A DNA stretch of 64,000 nucleotides from Bremerella sp. JC817 (lineage in GTDB: Bacteria; Planctomycetota; Planctomycetia; Pirellulales; Pirellulaceae), in the NCBI RefSeq assembly GCF_040718835.1, contig NZ_JBFEFG010000280.1, forward strand, positions 930,001 through 994,000, given 5' to 3'. Positions within the stretch are counted from its first letter, which is position 1, and each line of letters opens with the position of its first letter. Positions 45,790 through 54,579 of this stretch are shown piece by piece. A program made the position numbers and the translations under genes. The notes beneath the pieces are model-generated. The model saw only the letters and a list, made by a program, of their open reading frames with translations, ran no database searches and had not been told where the DNA came from.

Positions 45790-48378
45790 TTAAACGTCCA
45801 GAAACTTGCCATGCTGCAGGAAGGTGAGCAGGCCGTGCATGTACGAACCGCCGCCAATCAGTTTGACCTCGGCCAGACGCTCGCGATCGAGGCCTGAATA
45901 GGTGTTCACCGAGTAAGACGATTCCTTCGAGATGTTCTTCAGCACGGGATCGAGGACATCGTACAGCTTGAAGATCTCGTCGGCCGTGTCAGGCTTCTTC
46001 TTCAGTTCTTCCGCTTTGCTGAAGGTCAGGCTCATCTGACGCACCAGGATACGGGTGAAGTTCTCGCCACCCACTTCCAGGCTGCGGAACCAGATCGAGT
46101 TGGCTCCGCAAATCACCAGGTGACTGGCATCGGAGCCTACATCGAGAATGCCCAGGGCCTGTTCGGTTTCTTCCATCTGCTCGCGATACGACGGATCCGA
46201 GAAAAGGTCGAAGTCGAAGAAGTTGTAGATCGCCAACTGATCGGTTTGCACCAGGTGCGGCGTGATCCCCAGACCACGCAAAAAGGCGAGACGTTCCTGC
46301 AGCTTGGAAAGACGCGTCGCCACCACGACGCAGTGCCGCTTTGCTTCACTTTCCAGATTCAATTCTTCCGAAGTGAGCTTGTCTTCCCAGACGTGATAGT
46401 CCCACGAAAGTTCTTCGATCGGGAAAGGAATCTGGTGGCGAACTTCGTACTGGACCGTCTTGGGAATCTTCTTGTCTTCGACCGGCGGCAGCGTCAAAAA
46501 GCGGCCCAGCACTTCGGTCGCCGGCAAGCTCAAGCAAACGCTCGTCTTGCCACGCTTGTCTTGCAGGGCGTCTTTGCCGACGATGCTGAAGAACTGATCG
46601 ACCACGTCTTGAATCAGTCCCCGGCGATCGGCATCGTCCGCGCGGGAAAGAGGACGTTTGTAATCGAGCTTCACCATCTGTTCGATATGAACGACGGTGG
46701 TCTGGTTGGTCTTGTCCCCTTTGACTTCCTTGCGAAGCAGGATCGCCTTCAGCCCGGAGTTACTCAGGTCGAGCCCCCACGCCAGATCCGCGGCGGCTGC
46801 TTTCTTGCCGCCACCCAACAAGCCAAAAACGCCGCCGGACGTGTTGGGGATCAGGTTCGTTTCGACCCGACTCAAACCGAGTCCCTGCAAGGCGAGGCCT
46901 GTGGCCACGATGAACCCGGACGAGAAGTTCTCGAAGTGTTCGTTGTCGGCAACGGCGGTGGCGTTGAATTTGCGGAAACGTGGGTACAAGTCGACCGGCA
47001 CCCCCAGCGGAGTCTGCTTCGGCATCTCGTTCCAGGTGCGGTCGGCGGTCGCGGGATTCTTCTTCGACTGTTCCCACTTTTGCGTGATCTTGTGCAGCCG
47101 ATCGATGGCATGCTTGTCCTTCGGCATCAGCTTCACCAGGCGGCTGGCCATCCCGACCAAAGCAGGGTCGGCGTAGCGGGCCCGGCGCAAGTCGGCCGAG
47201 AGAAACGCTAGTTCCGAGACCTGGTCGAAGAACTTGATGAAGTTCTCGGTGCGCACCGATTCAGGCACTTCCGTCAGAACCTGGTAAGCACGTTCGTAGC
47301 GGAACTGCTTGATGTACTCTTTCGCCTTTTCAACCAGCTTCTCACGCTTCAAACGATCGGCCTGGTCTTGCGACTTGCGAAGCTTCTCGGCCAGTCGCTG
47401 AGCCGAGATGTCGTGGGGCTTCAGTTCCAGCAGCTTCTCGACCTTTGGCAGCAGACGCGAAGTGCGACGTTCCTGGATGGCCAGCTTGATCTCTTGCGCG
47501 AGTCGCTTGATTTGCTTTTTCGTTTCGCTGACTTCGTCGTATAGTTCGCGTAGCGATTCGTGCCACAAAGCTTTCGGGATCTCGCGAATAACCGAGACCG
47601 CTTTTTCGGCATGTTTGCCGTCACGAAGCTGACGGGCTTCGGCTTCCACTTCGGGAGCCTTCGCCAGCAGTTGTTCTTTTTCGAGCGTGATCTGCGTGAT
47701 CAGCCGGGCAGCCCGTTTGGCGAACTCCATTTCCCCTTCGTGCTGCGCCTTGGTCAACTGCCGAAGCGTTTCGCAGGCCCGGTCGTGGCGACCATCTTTC
47801 AGCAACGCTTCCGCTTCATCGAACTTCGCCTCAAGAGCTTCACGCTGGGCGTTGGCCGACGCTTGCAGGTTCACACCGCACTCGCCGCAGAAGCGTTCGT
47901 GCACGGTGTTCATGCCACCGCACTGAGGACACGCCACGTACAGCGCATCGCCGCAAGCCGAGCAGAACCTTCGCGAAGGTGGGTTCGGCGTCGAGCACTT
48001 CCGGCAATCGATCCGATCACCGGCATGAGCCGCACCATGGCCATTGCTTCCGACGCCGTTGCTGCTGGCTGTCTTAAGTGTGGCACCATTCTGTTCGTGT
48101 TTCAGCTTCTTGTCGTACTCGTTTTTCTTATCGGGATCGGTCAACGTGGCGATCGCGTCTTCGACATGATTGAAGACATCGCGCCACTGGGCCGGGTCGA
48201 TCTCGCCGAACTTCGCGTGGAGCTGCTTACGGGCTTTCTCGCCATGGCTGCGGATGAAGTTGATGTCATCCTCGTACAGGTCGAGCCGAAGCAGGGTATA
48301 GAAGTCAGGCGTCTTCCCCTCGGTCTTAACCCGAAGGAGACGGTCGTACGGATCGATAGTTGAGTCGGTGGTGGGCAT
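45790..48378 (-). CDS. PilM-like protein with J-like, zinc-ribbon and permuted PilM domains
   Basis: From the ATG at 48376-48378 the protein has 862 residues. Order: a DnaJ-like helical start (about 22-95) without HPD, four-to-eight-cysteine zinc ribbons (about 125-168: CRKC, CSAC, CPQC, CGEC), a long helical TPR-like region (about 175-450), a segment FIVATGLALQGLGLSRVETN (about 489-508) that in ordinary PilM lies at the C-terminus, then the PilM N-terminal half starting WGLDLSNSGLKA (about 534) and ending at VKLIGGGSYMHGLLTFLQ. Ordinary PilM has these two parts in the opposite order. It binds FtsA-like nucleotide folds and pilus proteins. It lies 61 bases after the DUF1573 gene. Confidence 0.82.
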   Translation of the reverse strand: MPTTDSTIDPYDRLLRVKTEGKTPDFYTLLRLDLYEDDINFIRSHGEKARKQLHAKFGEIDPAQWRDVFNHVEDAIATLTDPDKKNEYDKKLKHEQNGATLKTASSNGVGSNGHGAAHAGDRIDCRKCSTPNPPSRRFCSACGDALYVACPQCGGMNTVHERFCGECGVNLQASANAQREALEAKFDEAEALLKDGRHDRACETLRQLTKAQHEGEMEFAKRAARLITQITLEKEQLLAKAPEVEAEARQLRDGKHAEKAVSVIREIPKALWHESLRELYDEVSETKKQIKRLAQEIKLAIQERRTSRLLPKVEKLLELKPHDISAQRLAEKLRKSQDQADRLKREKLVEKAKEYIKQFRYERAYQVLTEVPESVRTENFIKFFDQVSELAFLSADLRRARYADPALVGMASRLVKLMPKDKHAIDRLHKITQKWEQSKKNPATADRTWNEMPKQTPLGVPVDLYPRFRKFNATAVADNEHFENFSSGFIVATGLALQGLGLSRVETNLIPNTSGGVFGLLGGGKKAAAADLAWGLDLSNSGLKAILLRKEVKGDKTNQTTVVHIEQMVKLDYKRPLSRADDADRRGLIQDVVDQFFSIVGKDALQDKRGKTSVCLSLPATEVLGRFLTLPPVEDKKIPKTVQYEVRHQIPFPIEELSWDYHVWEDKLTSEELNLESEAKRHCVVVATRLSKLQERLAFLRGLGITPHLVQTDQLAIYNFFDFDLFSDPSYREQMEETEQALGILDVGSDASHLVICGANSIWFRSLEVGGENFTRILVRQMSLTFSKAEELKKKPDTADEIFKLYDVLDPVLKNISKESSYSVNTYSGLDRERLAEVKLIGGGSYMHGLLTFLQHGKFLDV

Positions 48379-48439
48379 GGCACCAGTGTATTTATGGATC
48401 ATGAAGGCTGTATGAAGACAAATGCCAAGATCGGGTGGT

Positions 48440-49693
48440 TTATTCGACGTGGAATTCGACCAGAATGCCGGCGCGTTCCCCATCGGGGATGCGCTTAATC
48501 AGCGAGTGGTCGCTCGAGATCACGATGCGGCCAACGTGCTGGCCGTAATAGTTGCCCTTCGGCATGCCCGGCGGGATTTGAATCTGCAGTTGGAACAGAC
48601 CGATTTTCTCGTCGATGGTTTCGATCTTCACGTCCATGCTCTCGGGGAAGCGAAAGACATCGCTCGGTTCCCACGGTTCGGCGCCTTGATCGACGCGGAA
48701 GTTGATCTTCAATACTTCGCTGCCGGTGGCCTGGTCGACCTTGCCCAGTTGAATGCGGCCAAAGCCGTCGATCGCAGGGGAATAGAAGCGATAGCCCGGC
48801 TGCTTCACGCGTACATCGACGGTCAATGTCGTTTCGGCGACCTCCTTGTCGGCGTCTTCGGCATCGTTGGCGGTGAAAACGATCTGCCCGACATGATGGC
48901 CTGCTTCCAGACCCTTAGGGACTTCCACGCGAACTTTGCAAGCGGAACGCGTATCGAGCTCGGCCAATTCTTCTTCCGTGAGATCGATCACTTCCACTTT
49001 CAGTCCAGGAATTTCGGTCTTCACGTGGAAGTCGACGTTCTCCATCTCTTTCCAGGTTCGCGAGTAGAGGTAACATTCGCGAAAGGCGCCTGCCTGACCG
49101 ACAAGCACCGACGAGAAAACCATCGAAGGCTCGCTCAAGCCGAAGCGGGTTTCGGTCAGACCGAAGACAACGAACTCGATCTCTTTGCGCTGGGGATCGT
49201 TGGTATAGACGGTGGCGGACTGGCGAAAGCCACCTTCTTTGAACTTCAACGTCCACTCGAGCTTGATTTCTGCTTGTTCGCCAGGGGCGATCTCGTCTGA
49301 TTCGAGACCCAGCAGGGTGCAACTGCACGAACTGGGACCTTGTTCCAGTTTTAGCGGAGCGTCCCCTTCGTTTTTGACGAGGAACGTGTGCGAAGACTGG
49401 GTGAAGCGAGGGAGCACACCAAAGTCGAATTCGGTTTCTTCGGTGACTGCCTTGGGGTGTTTTTTGGGGGGGGATTGAGGGGCAGCGTCGCTGGATGGAT
49501 TCGAGCTGGCTGCGTGCTTGGTTTTATCGTCCGTGGTTGCCGTGGTCGCTTCAGTGCGAGGCTTGTGGTCGGCGATGGTCTTGGTCGCATCCGGTTTGCC
49601 GGATGGAGGATCGCTCGGAGAGCTCAGAAAGAAAACAGCTCCCAAAGTCACGATCGTTACCAGCGTGATCACCAGTGGGATAAAGCGGCTCAT
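48440..49693 (-). CDS. DUF1573 domain protein
   Basis: The 417-residue protein has one N-terminal membrane segment (about 5-24), a low-complexity Thr/Ser/Lys linker (to about 85), then a DUF1573 domain marked FDFGVLPRF, FLVKNEGDAPLKLEQG and SCSCT. Further beta domains fill the C-terminal half. The family is exported and common in planctomycetes and Bacteroidetes; its function is unknown. It is upstream of the PilM-like gene on the same strand, so the two may be co-transcribed. Confidence 0.88.
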   Translation of the reverse strand: MSRFIPLVITLVTIVTLGAVFFLSSPSDPPSGKPDATKTIADHKPRTEATTATTDDKTKHAASSNPSSDAAPQSPPKKHPKAVTEETEFDFGVLPRFTQSSHTFLVKNEGDAPLKLEQGPSSCSCTLLGLESDEIAPGEQAEIKLEWTLKFKEGGFRQSATVYTNDPQRKEIEFVVFGLTETRFGLSEPSMVFSSVLVGQAGAFRECYLYSRTWKEMENVDFHVKTEIPGLKVEVIDLTEEELAELDTRSACKVRVEVPKGLEAGHHVGQIVFTANDAEDADKEVAETTLTVDVRVKQPGYRFYSPAIDGFGRIQLGKVDQATGSEVLKINFRVDQGAEPWEPSDVFRFPESMDVKIETIDEKIGLFQLQIQIPPGMPKGNYYGQHVGRIVISSDHSLIKRIPDGERAGILVEFHVE

Positions 49694-49736
49694 GGCGGAT
49701 AGAAATCCTATGGATAATGAAAGAACAGATGAAAGT

Positions 49737-49762
49737 GAGCCTTGGGGTTTCCCCCAAGGCTC
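49737..49762 (-). terminator. Perfect hairpin downstream of the DUF1559 gene
   Basis: GAGCCTTGGGG (49737-49747) pairs with CCCCAAGGCTC (49752-49762) over a 4-nt loop. There is only a short T-containing tail on the minus strand, so it may stop transcription weakly or protect the 3' end of the DUF1559 mRNA. Confidence 0.6.
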
Positions 49763-49821
49763 AAGCTTTCGAGATCATCGTAGATTTCGGTTCCTAGCTC
49801 GTCGAAGGAAGATCGAGAAGC

Positions 49822-51165
49822 TTATTTCTCGAACTTACCCTTCTGAGCCTTACGAGGCTGGAGGTCAACACCGCAGTAGATGTCGAACCAGTCCAGTTCC
49901 ACGGTGTCGTCGGTGTAACCAACGTTGGCGATCAGAGCGGTTTCGTCCGAACCCGAGATCTGGAAACCTGGGTTGAAGAAGCCGTCGCCGTTGGTGTCGA
50001 ACATCGACTTGACCGAACCGTCAGCCATCAGGATGTTGGCGGCACCACCCGACTTACCAACCGAGTGCCAGGCGAACCAGTCACGAGTGTCTTGAGCCCA
50101 GTTCTTGTCTGGACCGACACCGGCCAGACGCTGGCCAGCTTCGTTGTTGTAGGTACCTGGGGTAGCCGAAGTCATGGTCATGGCGGTGTAAGCCGTGCCC
50201 GATGGATTGGTCATCAGGTCTGGGCTGGCGTAGGTCTGAGGATCCTGCAGGTAGTCCCAAGCACCCGAAACGGTGTCGGTGTAGACAACCAGGTCGCCAG
50301 AAACGTCGTTCGCCAGGGTGACCTTACGATCAACACCGGTGATACCGGAAGCGGTGGTGCTGACAGCTGGACCGTCGCAGAACGATTCGGCCAGACGAGC
50401 ACCTTGACCCAGACCAGCGTCCAGGCTGATGTCGGTACCGAGAACGGCTTCGTCGGTGTCACCAGGGGCACCGCAACCATGCAGAGGAATCGCCTGCGAT
50501 GGGATGACGGCCGATTCAACGATACGCAGCGACAGACCACCGAGGGTACCTGGTTCGCCCTTCAGGCTCGAACCGGTGCCGCTCTTGTTCAGAGCCAGCG
50601 ACTGACCGATCGCGGTGTAACGAGGAGCGGTACGGACAGCGAACCAGCTCGAAGCGTAGTTCGTGTTGTAACCGTTGTCGATGAAGTTGACCTTCACGTA
50701 CTCGCCACGAGTAGCCGAGAGGTCGGCACCAGCCGAACCGCTAGCGGCACGGATAGCGGAGCAAGCACCAGCGGCCAGACGACGGGTGTCACCGTTGTCC
50801 TTGGCGTTGGTCGTGTCCAGACCCAACAGGTCGTTCAGCTTTTCCAGACCACGCAGTGGCGAGGTTGGGCAGAGCATTTCAGCCGGAGCAGCAGCACCGG
50901 TGTTCACCAGGTCGGCAACCCAACCGTAGGTGTCTGGGCAGCCGTCACGACGGAAGTCGTAAGCCGAGCTGATCAGACGACCGCGCTTGTCGGTGTTCGA
51001 CCAGATGTACATGCCGATACCGAACTGACGCAGGTTGTTTTTGCACTGGGCGTTACGAGCAGCTTCGCGAGCACGCGAAACGGCTGGCAGCAGCAGGGCA
51101 ACCAGGATACCGATGATGGCGATAACCACCAGCAGTTCGATCAACGTGAAACCACGTTTCTTCAT
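49822..51165 (-). CDS. DUF1559 prepilin-like protein, abundant type
   Basis: The 447-residue protein begins [19 protein letters not shown] with Gly5 as the cleavage site, then [16 protein letters not shown]. The usual H-X9-DG motif is stretched here to H-X14-DG ([18 protein letters not shown]). It is followed by an EF-hand-like loop [11 protein letters not shown] (residues near 390-400). A GGAG ribosome-binding site lies 8 bases before the ATG. Codon choice is strongly biased (repeated GGT, AAC, GTC-type), suggesting high expression. A palindrome lies 250 bases upstream. Confidence 0.94.
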   Translation of the reverse strand: MKKRGFTLIELLVVIAIIGILVALLLPAVSRAREAARNAQCKNNLRQFGIGMYIWSNTDKRGRLISSAYDFRRDGCPDTYGWVADLVNTGAAAPAEMLCPTSPLRGLEKLNDLLGLDTTNAKDNGDTRRLAAGACSAIRAASGSAGADLSATRGEYVKVNFIDNGYNTNYASSWFAVRTAPRYTAIGQSLALNKSGTGSSLKGEPGTLGGLSLRIVESAVIPSQAIPLHGCGAPGDTDEAVLGTDISLDAGLGQGARLAESFCDGPAVSTTASGITGVDRKVTLANDVSGDLVVYTDTVSGAWDYLQDPQTYASPDLMTNPSGTAYTAMTMTSATPGTYNNEAGQRLAGVGPDKNWAQDTRDWFAWHSVGKSGGAANILMADGSVKSMFDTNGDGFFNPGFQISGSDETALIANVGYTDDTVELDWFDIYCGVDLQPRKAQKGKFEK

Positions 51166-51514
51166 TGAAAATCTCCAAGGATTTGATTACAAGCAATTGT
51201 GGAAAGAGTGTCGTAAGACGCTTTTCAGAGGGCCGTTGCACTGGGAGTTCCAAATCTAGTGCTTCGGTCTCTCTTTATTTCTGGCTGTGATGTTCCTTTG
51301 CGGGGTGGGTGTCTTGAAGGCGTTTGAGGCGCGATCCAGACCGTTTTCTCATCTACGAACAGGAACCGACTGACTACTCTGACCTCCTTTCATCAATGTG
51401 ATTTGGTGAGATTGTTGATTGCGAATATCAACGTTGTGTGAACCTCGGAACGAAGTTTCAGTGAAGGTTCATTAGCCCCCTCACGCACTCTCATTCCGCC
51501 GCCATTTCTGGCCG
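51166..51514. other. Upstream region of the DUF1559 gene with a palindrome
   Basis: This 349-base gap separates two DUF1559 genes on the same strand. It holds GTTGAT-N7-ATCAAC at 51414-51432, a perfect inverted repeat that would lie about 250 bases upstream of the start. No second gene is seen. Confidence 0.45.
51415..51431. promoter_or_regulatory. Palindromic operator candidate
   Basis: TTGAT-TGCGAAT-ATCAA, the same TTGAT-N7-ATCAA form as the palindrome near hemP. The half-sites match those of FNR-type boxes but the spacer is 7, not 4. Confidence 0.35.
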
Positions 51515-52762
51515 TTATTTGTATTTCAGGGGCTTCAGATCCCAGCGCGAAAACATGTCAGTTTCGGGCACTTCAGGATCTGCGGCGGACGCATTGGTGA
51601 TGTCGTAGCCAATCTGGTATTCCTCGACCGCGACATAGCCAGGGTTCAAGTAGCCGTCGCCATCGACGTCGGTCGTCGAGCGGACACTGCCGTCGGCCAT
51701 CAGCACATTACAGACGTCGCCATGGTTCACGCCAAACTGACGCAGGTCCTGACGGGTTCTCTCCCACCAGACTTCCTTCCAGAGGCGTTGATCGGCACCC
51801 GAGGCAAACGAAGGCGGATTTAGCAGGGCAGCAGCGCCACCGCTCCACGAACCGCCCGAAGCGGCGTTGGTCAGACCGGCTGGATTGCAGACGCGTGGTC
51901 CCCAGGTCATGGCCGGAACCATCGGATCACCTGCCTTCATGGCTCCGGAAATGCCACGCGACAGAAGGCCACCGCCACCGGACAACCCGTCCCCCATGAT
52001 CGGCACCAGGCTGGACGATGCCGCGGCATTGTCCAGAATCGCCGTGCTCAGCGGACCATAGGTCGAGCCGAGCGTGATTAGAGGATTGCCGCTGGTAGAT
52101 CCTCGGACGTTGCCGTCGGGGCGACCTGAGACGTAGGTCATCTTCACGCGTGATCGGACCAGGAACCAATGAGCGGTGTAGTTGGTATTGTACTGCTGTT
52201 CAAAGATCTTGCTTTTGACCAGTTCGTCCCGTGCAGGGCCAATGCCCAGGCCGGTCGCGGCGATCTCGCGGCAAGGGTTAAAGCCCACCACGCCGCTATC
52301 GAAGATGGTCGATTCCGAGCCGAGCGACTTCCCTTCCGGGTCGGCAAACTGGGCATACAAATTCGGAGCGGTACCGGTGATCGATGTGTTCGTTTCCGAG
52401 ATCAAGTCTTCATAGGTATCCGAGATCTGCGAGACGTTCGAGACGCAGGTCATCGAACCAATGGTCATCCCTGAGTTCACCAGGTCGGCCACCCAGCCCA
52501 CTTCGGTCACGGCGCCATCACGGCGCCAACTGAAACTGCCGCTGCACATCCGACCGCCACGATCCGCGGCGGCGAAGTTCACCAGGCCGATGCCGATCTG
52601 TTTCAGATTCGACTGGCATTCCATACGTCGCGCCGAAGCACGCGCGGTCGCCACGGCTGGCAGGATCAAGCCGGCCAGAATACCGATGATCGCGATGACG
52701 ACCAGCAATTCGACGAGTGTGAAACCTCGACGCGGTTTGGAATTCGATGGACTCATGGACAT
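51515..52762 (-). CDS. DUF1559 prepilin-like protein, paralogue
   Basis: The 415-residue protein has a prepilin leader ([15 protein letters not shown]; cleavage after Gly13) and the following [16 protein letters not shown]. The C-terminal [13 protein letters not shown] is a true H-X9-DG, followed by an EF-hand-like loop [11 protein letters not shown]. It shares an internal GWVADLVN(S/T)G and NTNY(T/A)(A/S).WF segment with the gene at 49822-51165, so they are tandem paralogues. An in-frame ATG two codons in is an alternative start. Confidence 0.92.
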   Translation of the reverse strand: MSMSPSNSKPRRGFTLVELLVVIAIIGILAGLILPAVATARASARRMECQSNLKQIGIGLVNFAAADRGGRMCSGSFSWRRDGAVTEVGWVADLVNSGMTIGSMTCVSNVSQISDTYEDLISETNTSITGTAPNLYAQFADPEGKSLGSESTIFDSGVVGFNPCREIAATGLGIGPARDELVKSKIFEQQYNTNYTAHWFLVRSRVKMTYVSGRPDGNVRGSTSGNPLITLGSTYGPLSTAILDNAAASSSLVPIMGDGLSGGGGLLSRGISGAMKAGDPMVPAMTWGPRVCNPAGLTNAASGGSWSGGAAALLNPPSFASGADQRLWKEVWWERTRQDLRQFGVNHGDVCNVLMADGSVRSTTDVDGDGYLNPGYVAVEEYQIGYDITNASAADPEVPETDMFSRWDLKPLKYK

Positions 52763-53031
52763 GGCTTACCTGCACTGGATAGGCATTGGGGCCGATTCGC
52801 CACGACTGGCCATGGGCGAAGGCCTGGTTTCAGTTGGTTCTTCAGAGAGTCCGCTTTCATGGCCTCGAAATGCCGTCCGCCGAGGCAGATTCGGGAAAGC
52901 GGATAGGGAATGTACGGGTTGGTTTTCAGCTTGGATGTAGGAACGCTTGCTTATGGATTGCTTGCCTTGCCGCTTGCAATCGCCCACATTCTGGGGACGT
53001 GGTGTTAAGAACGGATTTAGTCCCAGTTGTC

Positions 53032-53079
53032 TTCGCTTGAAGAGAGCGCAAGCGAATCGGGCACGATGTGTGATCGTGC
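53032..53079. repeat. Two adjacent perfect hairpins
   Basis: TTCGCTTG-9nt-CAAGCGAA (53032-53056) and GCACGAT-GTGTG-ATCGTGC (53061-53079) stand 4 bases apart. Neither has a T-run, so they may be leader structures of the DUF1559 gene on the minus strand or protein sites. Confidence 0.45.
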
Positions 53080-53105
53080 GCAGAAATAAGAAAGATGAAG
53101 AGAAG

Positions 53106-53144
53106 TGTTAAGGAGTTTGTTAGGTTGTTAAGGTCGATGTTAAG
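53106..53144. promoter_or_regulatory. Direct repeats of TGTTAAG
   Basis: TGTTAAG, TGTTAGG, TGTTAAG, TGTTAAG start at 53106, 53118, 53126 and 53138, with offsets 12, 8, 12. On the minus strand they read CTTAACA. Such phased repeats are typical of response-regulator sites. They lie about 345-380 bases upstream of the DUF1559 gene. Confidence 0.35.
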
Positions 53145-53479
53145 AAATCAAACCACTCAGCCAATGGAAAAGGCCACTGCAAAACGCTCGGGATATCCGG
53201 TGCGTTCTTCAGCGGCCTCGTCCTGGAACTCACAAATTGCTTCGTAAACATTCTTGGAGGGAAATGTCTCGATGTGCTTGTTACGATCTCTTCACGGAAG
53301 TGGTTCGTTGCCGCCTGGAAATATTCAAGAAAGTTTCCGGCTCCGCGCATCGGCAGGGGAAAAGCTGACCATAAAATGTCGAAACCTGAGGGGGTGACGT
53401 TCATCGAAGGAAGAATGACCGCCACCAAATCTATTCCATTGTTGTCGTGGCGAGGCCATCGGTTAGAAGGGCTTAAATC

Positions 53480-54199
53480 TTGTCTGAAACGGAACTTATC
53501 GCAGCCGAAGTCGTACAGCTTGCCGTCGGGATGCCCAAGAGGTATGGCGACCCGGAATCGAGCGATCCGATGCACCGCGTCTGGACCACTGGCTTTTTCA
53601 AGCAGCCGGTCGAAGGCGAAGTCCAGCTAAACCAATTGGGTTTCGAGGGAGACGGCGTGGCCGACCTGGTCAATCATGGCGGCGTCGATAAGGCGGTGCT
53701 GTGCTATTGTGCCGAGCATTACCCGGTCTGGCGGAACGAGTTCCAGCAGATCGATAGCCTGGCGAGCTCGTTTCCGGTGAAGGAGTTCGGTAACGGGGCG
53801 TTCGGCGAGAACCTCACGGTGTCGGGCCTCAATGAAGAGACGGTCTGTCTGGGGGATGTTTACGAAATCGGGACGGCCGAGGTCCAGGTCTCGCAGCCGA
53901 GACAGCCTTGCTGGAAGCTGGGCCGGCGCTGGCAATTGAAGCAATTGACTGCCTTGGCGGTGACCACCGGCCGAATGGGGTGGTACATCCGGGTCCTGGA
54001 GGAAGGTGCCGTGGCGAAGGGGCAAGCGATGCAATTAATCGAGCGTCCGCTACCCGATTGGCCGATAACGCGGGTGAACGAACTGTTTTACCGCGATCGC
54101 CATAATGTCGAGGATGCCCGGACCATGGCCGATTGCCCCTTGCTAGCGGAAGTTTGGCGAGAAGATTTTCGGTCGCGGGTCAAAAAATCGGAAGGCTAG
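53480..54199 (+). CDS. MOSC domain protein (YiiM-like)
   Basis: The 239-residue protein starts at TTG with AGAAGG 9 bases upstream. It has the MOSC core: GFEGDGVADLVNHGGVDKAVLCY, FGENLTVSGL, VCLGDVYEIGTAEVQVSQPRQPCWKLG (split), with the conserved Cys near residue 143. A helical C-terminal extension resembles the 3-alpha domain of YiiM. Such proteins act on molybdenum-cofactor-linked reduction of N-hydroxylated compounds; specificity here is unknown. It stands alone. Confidence 0.92.
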   Translation: MSETELIAAEVVQLAVGMPKRYGDPESSDPMHRVWTTGFFKQPVEGEVQLNQLGFEGDGVADLVNHGGVDKAVLCYCAEHYPVWRNEFQQIDSLASSFPVKEFGNGAFGENLTVSGLNEETVCLGDVYEIGTAEVQVSQPRQPCWKLGRRWQLKQLTALAVTTGRMGWYIRVLEEGAVAKGQAMQLIERPLPDWPITRVNELFYRDRHNVEDARTMADCPLLAEVWREDFRSRVKKSEG

Positions 54200-54579
54200 C
54201 AAAGTTTCGCAAATCGTTACGACTGTAGCAGATACTTCACGAATCAATCCGATTGCTGGTTTTAGTAATGCTGATCAGGGCGATCGGACGAACATATTCT
54301 TCATGCTTCCGCCTACCCCAATTGCCTTTGGGAGGTAAAATAGGGGAGCAACACAAAACATTTGGATCTAAGCCTTCGGCCTCCATCCGGCAGAGGGACC
54401 AATTTTTTGCGAATACCCGTTTCACAAACGGCTAGTGCAAGTGCACGCTAAGAAACGCGTATTTCTCGCAGCGACTCCACTCGTCGCATTGGCCGAAGGT
54501 TTACTTACAAAAGACGCCCCGCTGACTAAGCGGGGCGTTTTTTGTTTCTTGCCAGTAGGAAAGCGTCTCTGCCGATCGA
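54200..54579. other. Convergent intergenic region
   Basis: About 380 bases between convergent genes. Only the hairpin at 54514-54546 is recognised. Small frames here have no support. Confidence 0.45.
54514..54546. terminator. Bidirectional intrinsic terminator (rlmN end)
   Basis: ACGCCCCGC (54514-54522) pairs with GCGGGGCGT (54530-54538), with T-runs on both sides: TTTTTTG on plus and TCTTTTG on minus. It lies 34 bases past the rlmN stop. Confidence 0.88.

Larger units (their letters stand above)
52763..53479. other. Long intergenic region with hairpins and repeated heptamers
   Basis: The largest gap in the window (717 bases) between divergent genes. TTCGCTTG/CAAGCGAA (53032-53056) and GCACGAT/ATCGTGC (53061-53079) are two adjacent hairpins. 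TGTTAAG or TGTTAGG occurs at 53106, 53118, 53126 and 53138. A minus-strand frame at 53120-53575 covers part of it but looks like chance. Confidence 0.5.

Noticed and set aside
51415..51431. FNR box
   Set aside because: Half-sites fit, but the spacer is 7 bases, not the 4 of FNR sites.
53120..53575. Minus-strand frame of 151 codons
   Set aside because: Overlaps the start of the MOSC gene on the other strand and repeated heptamers; composition unlike genes nearby.
54237..54425. Minus-strand frame of 62 codons
   Set aside because: No ribosome-binding site, no motif, and lies in a convergent intergenic region.
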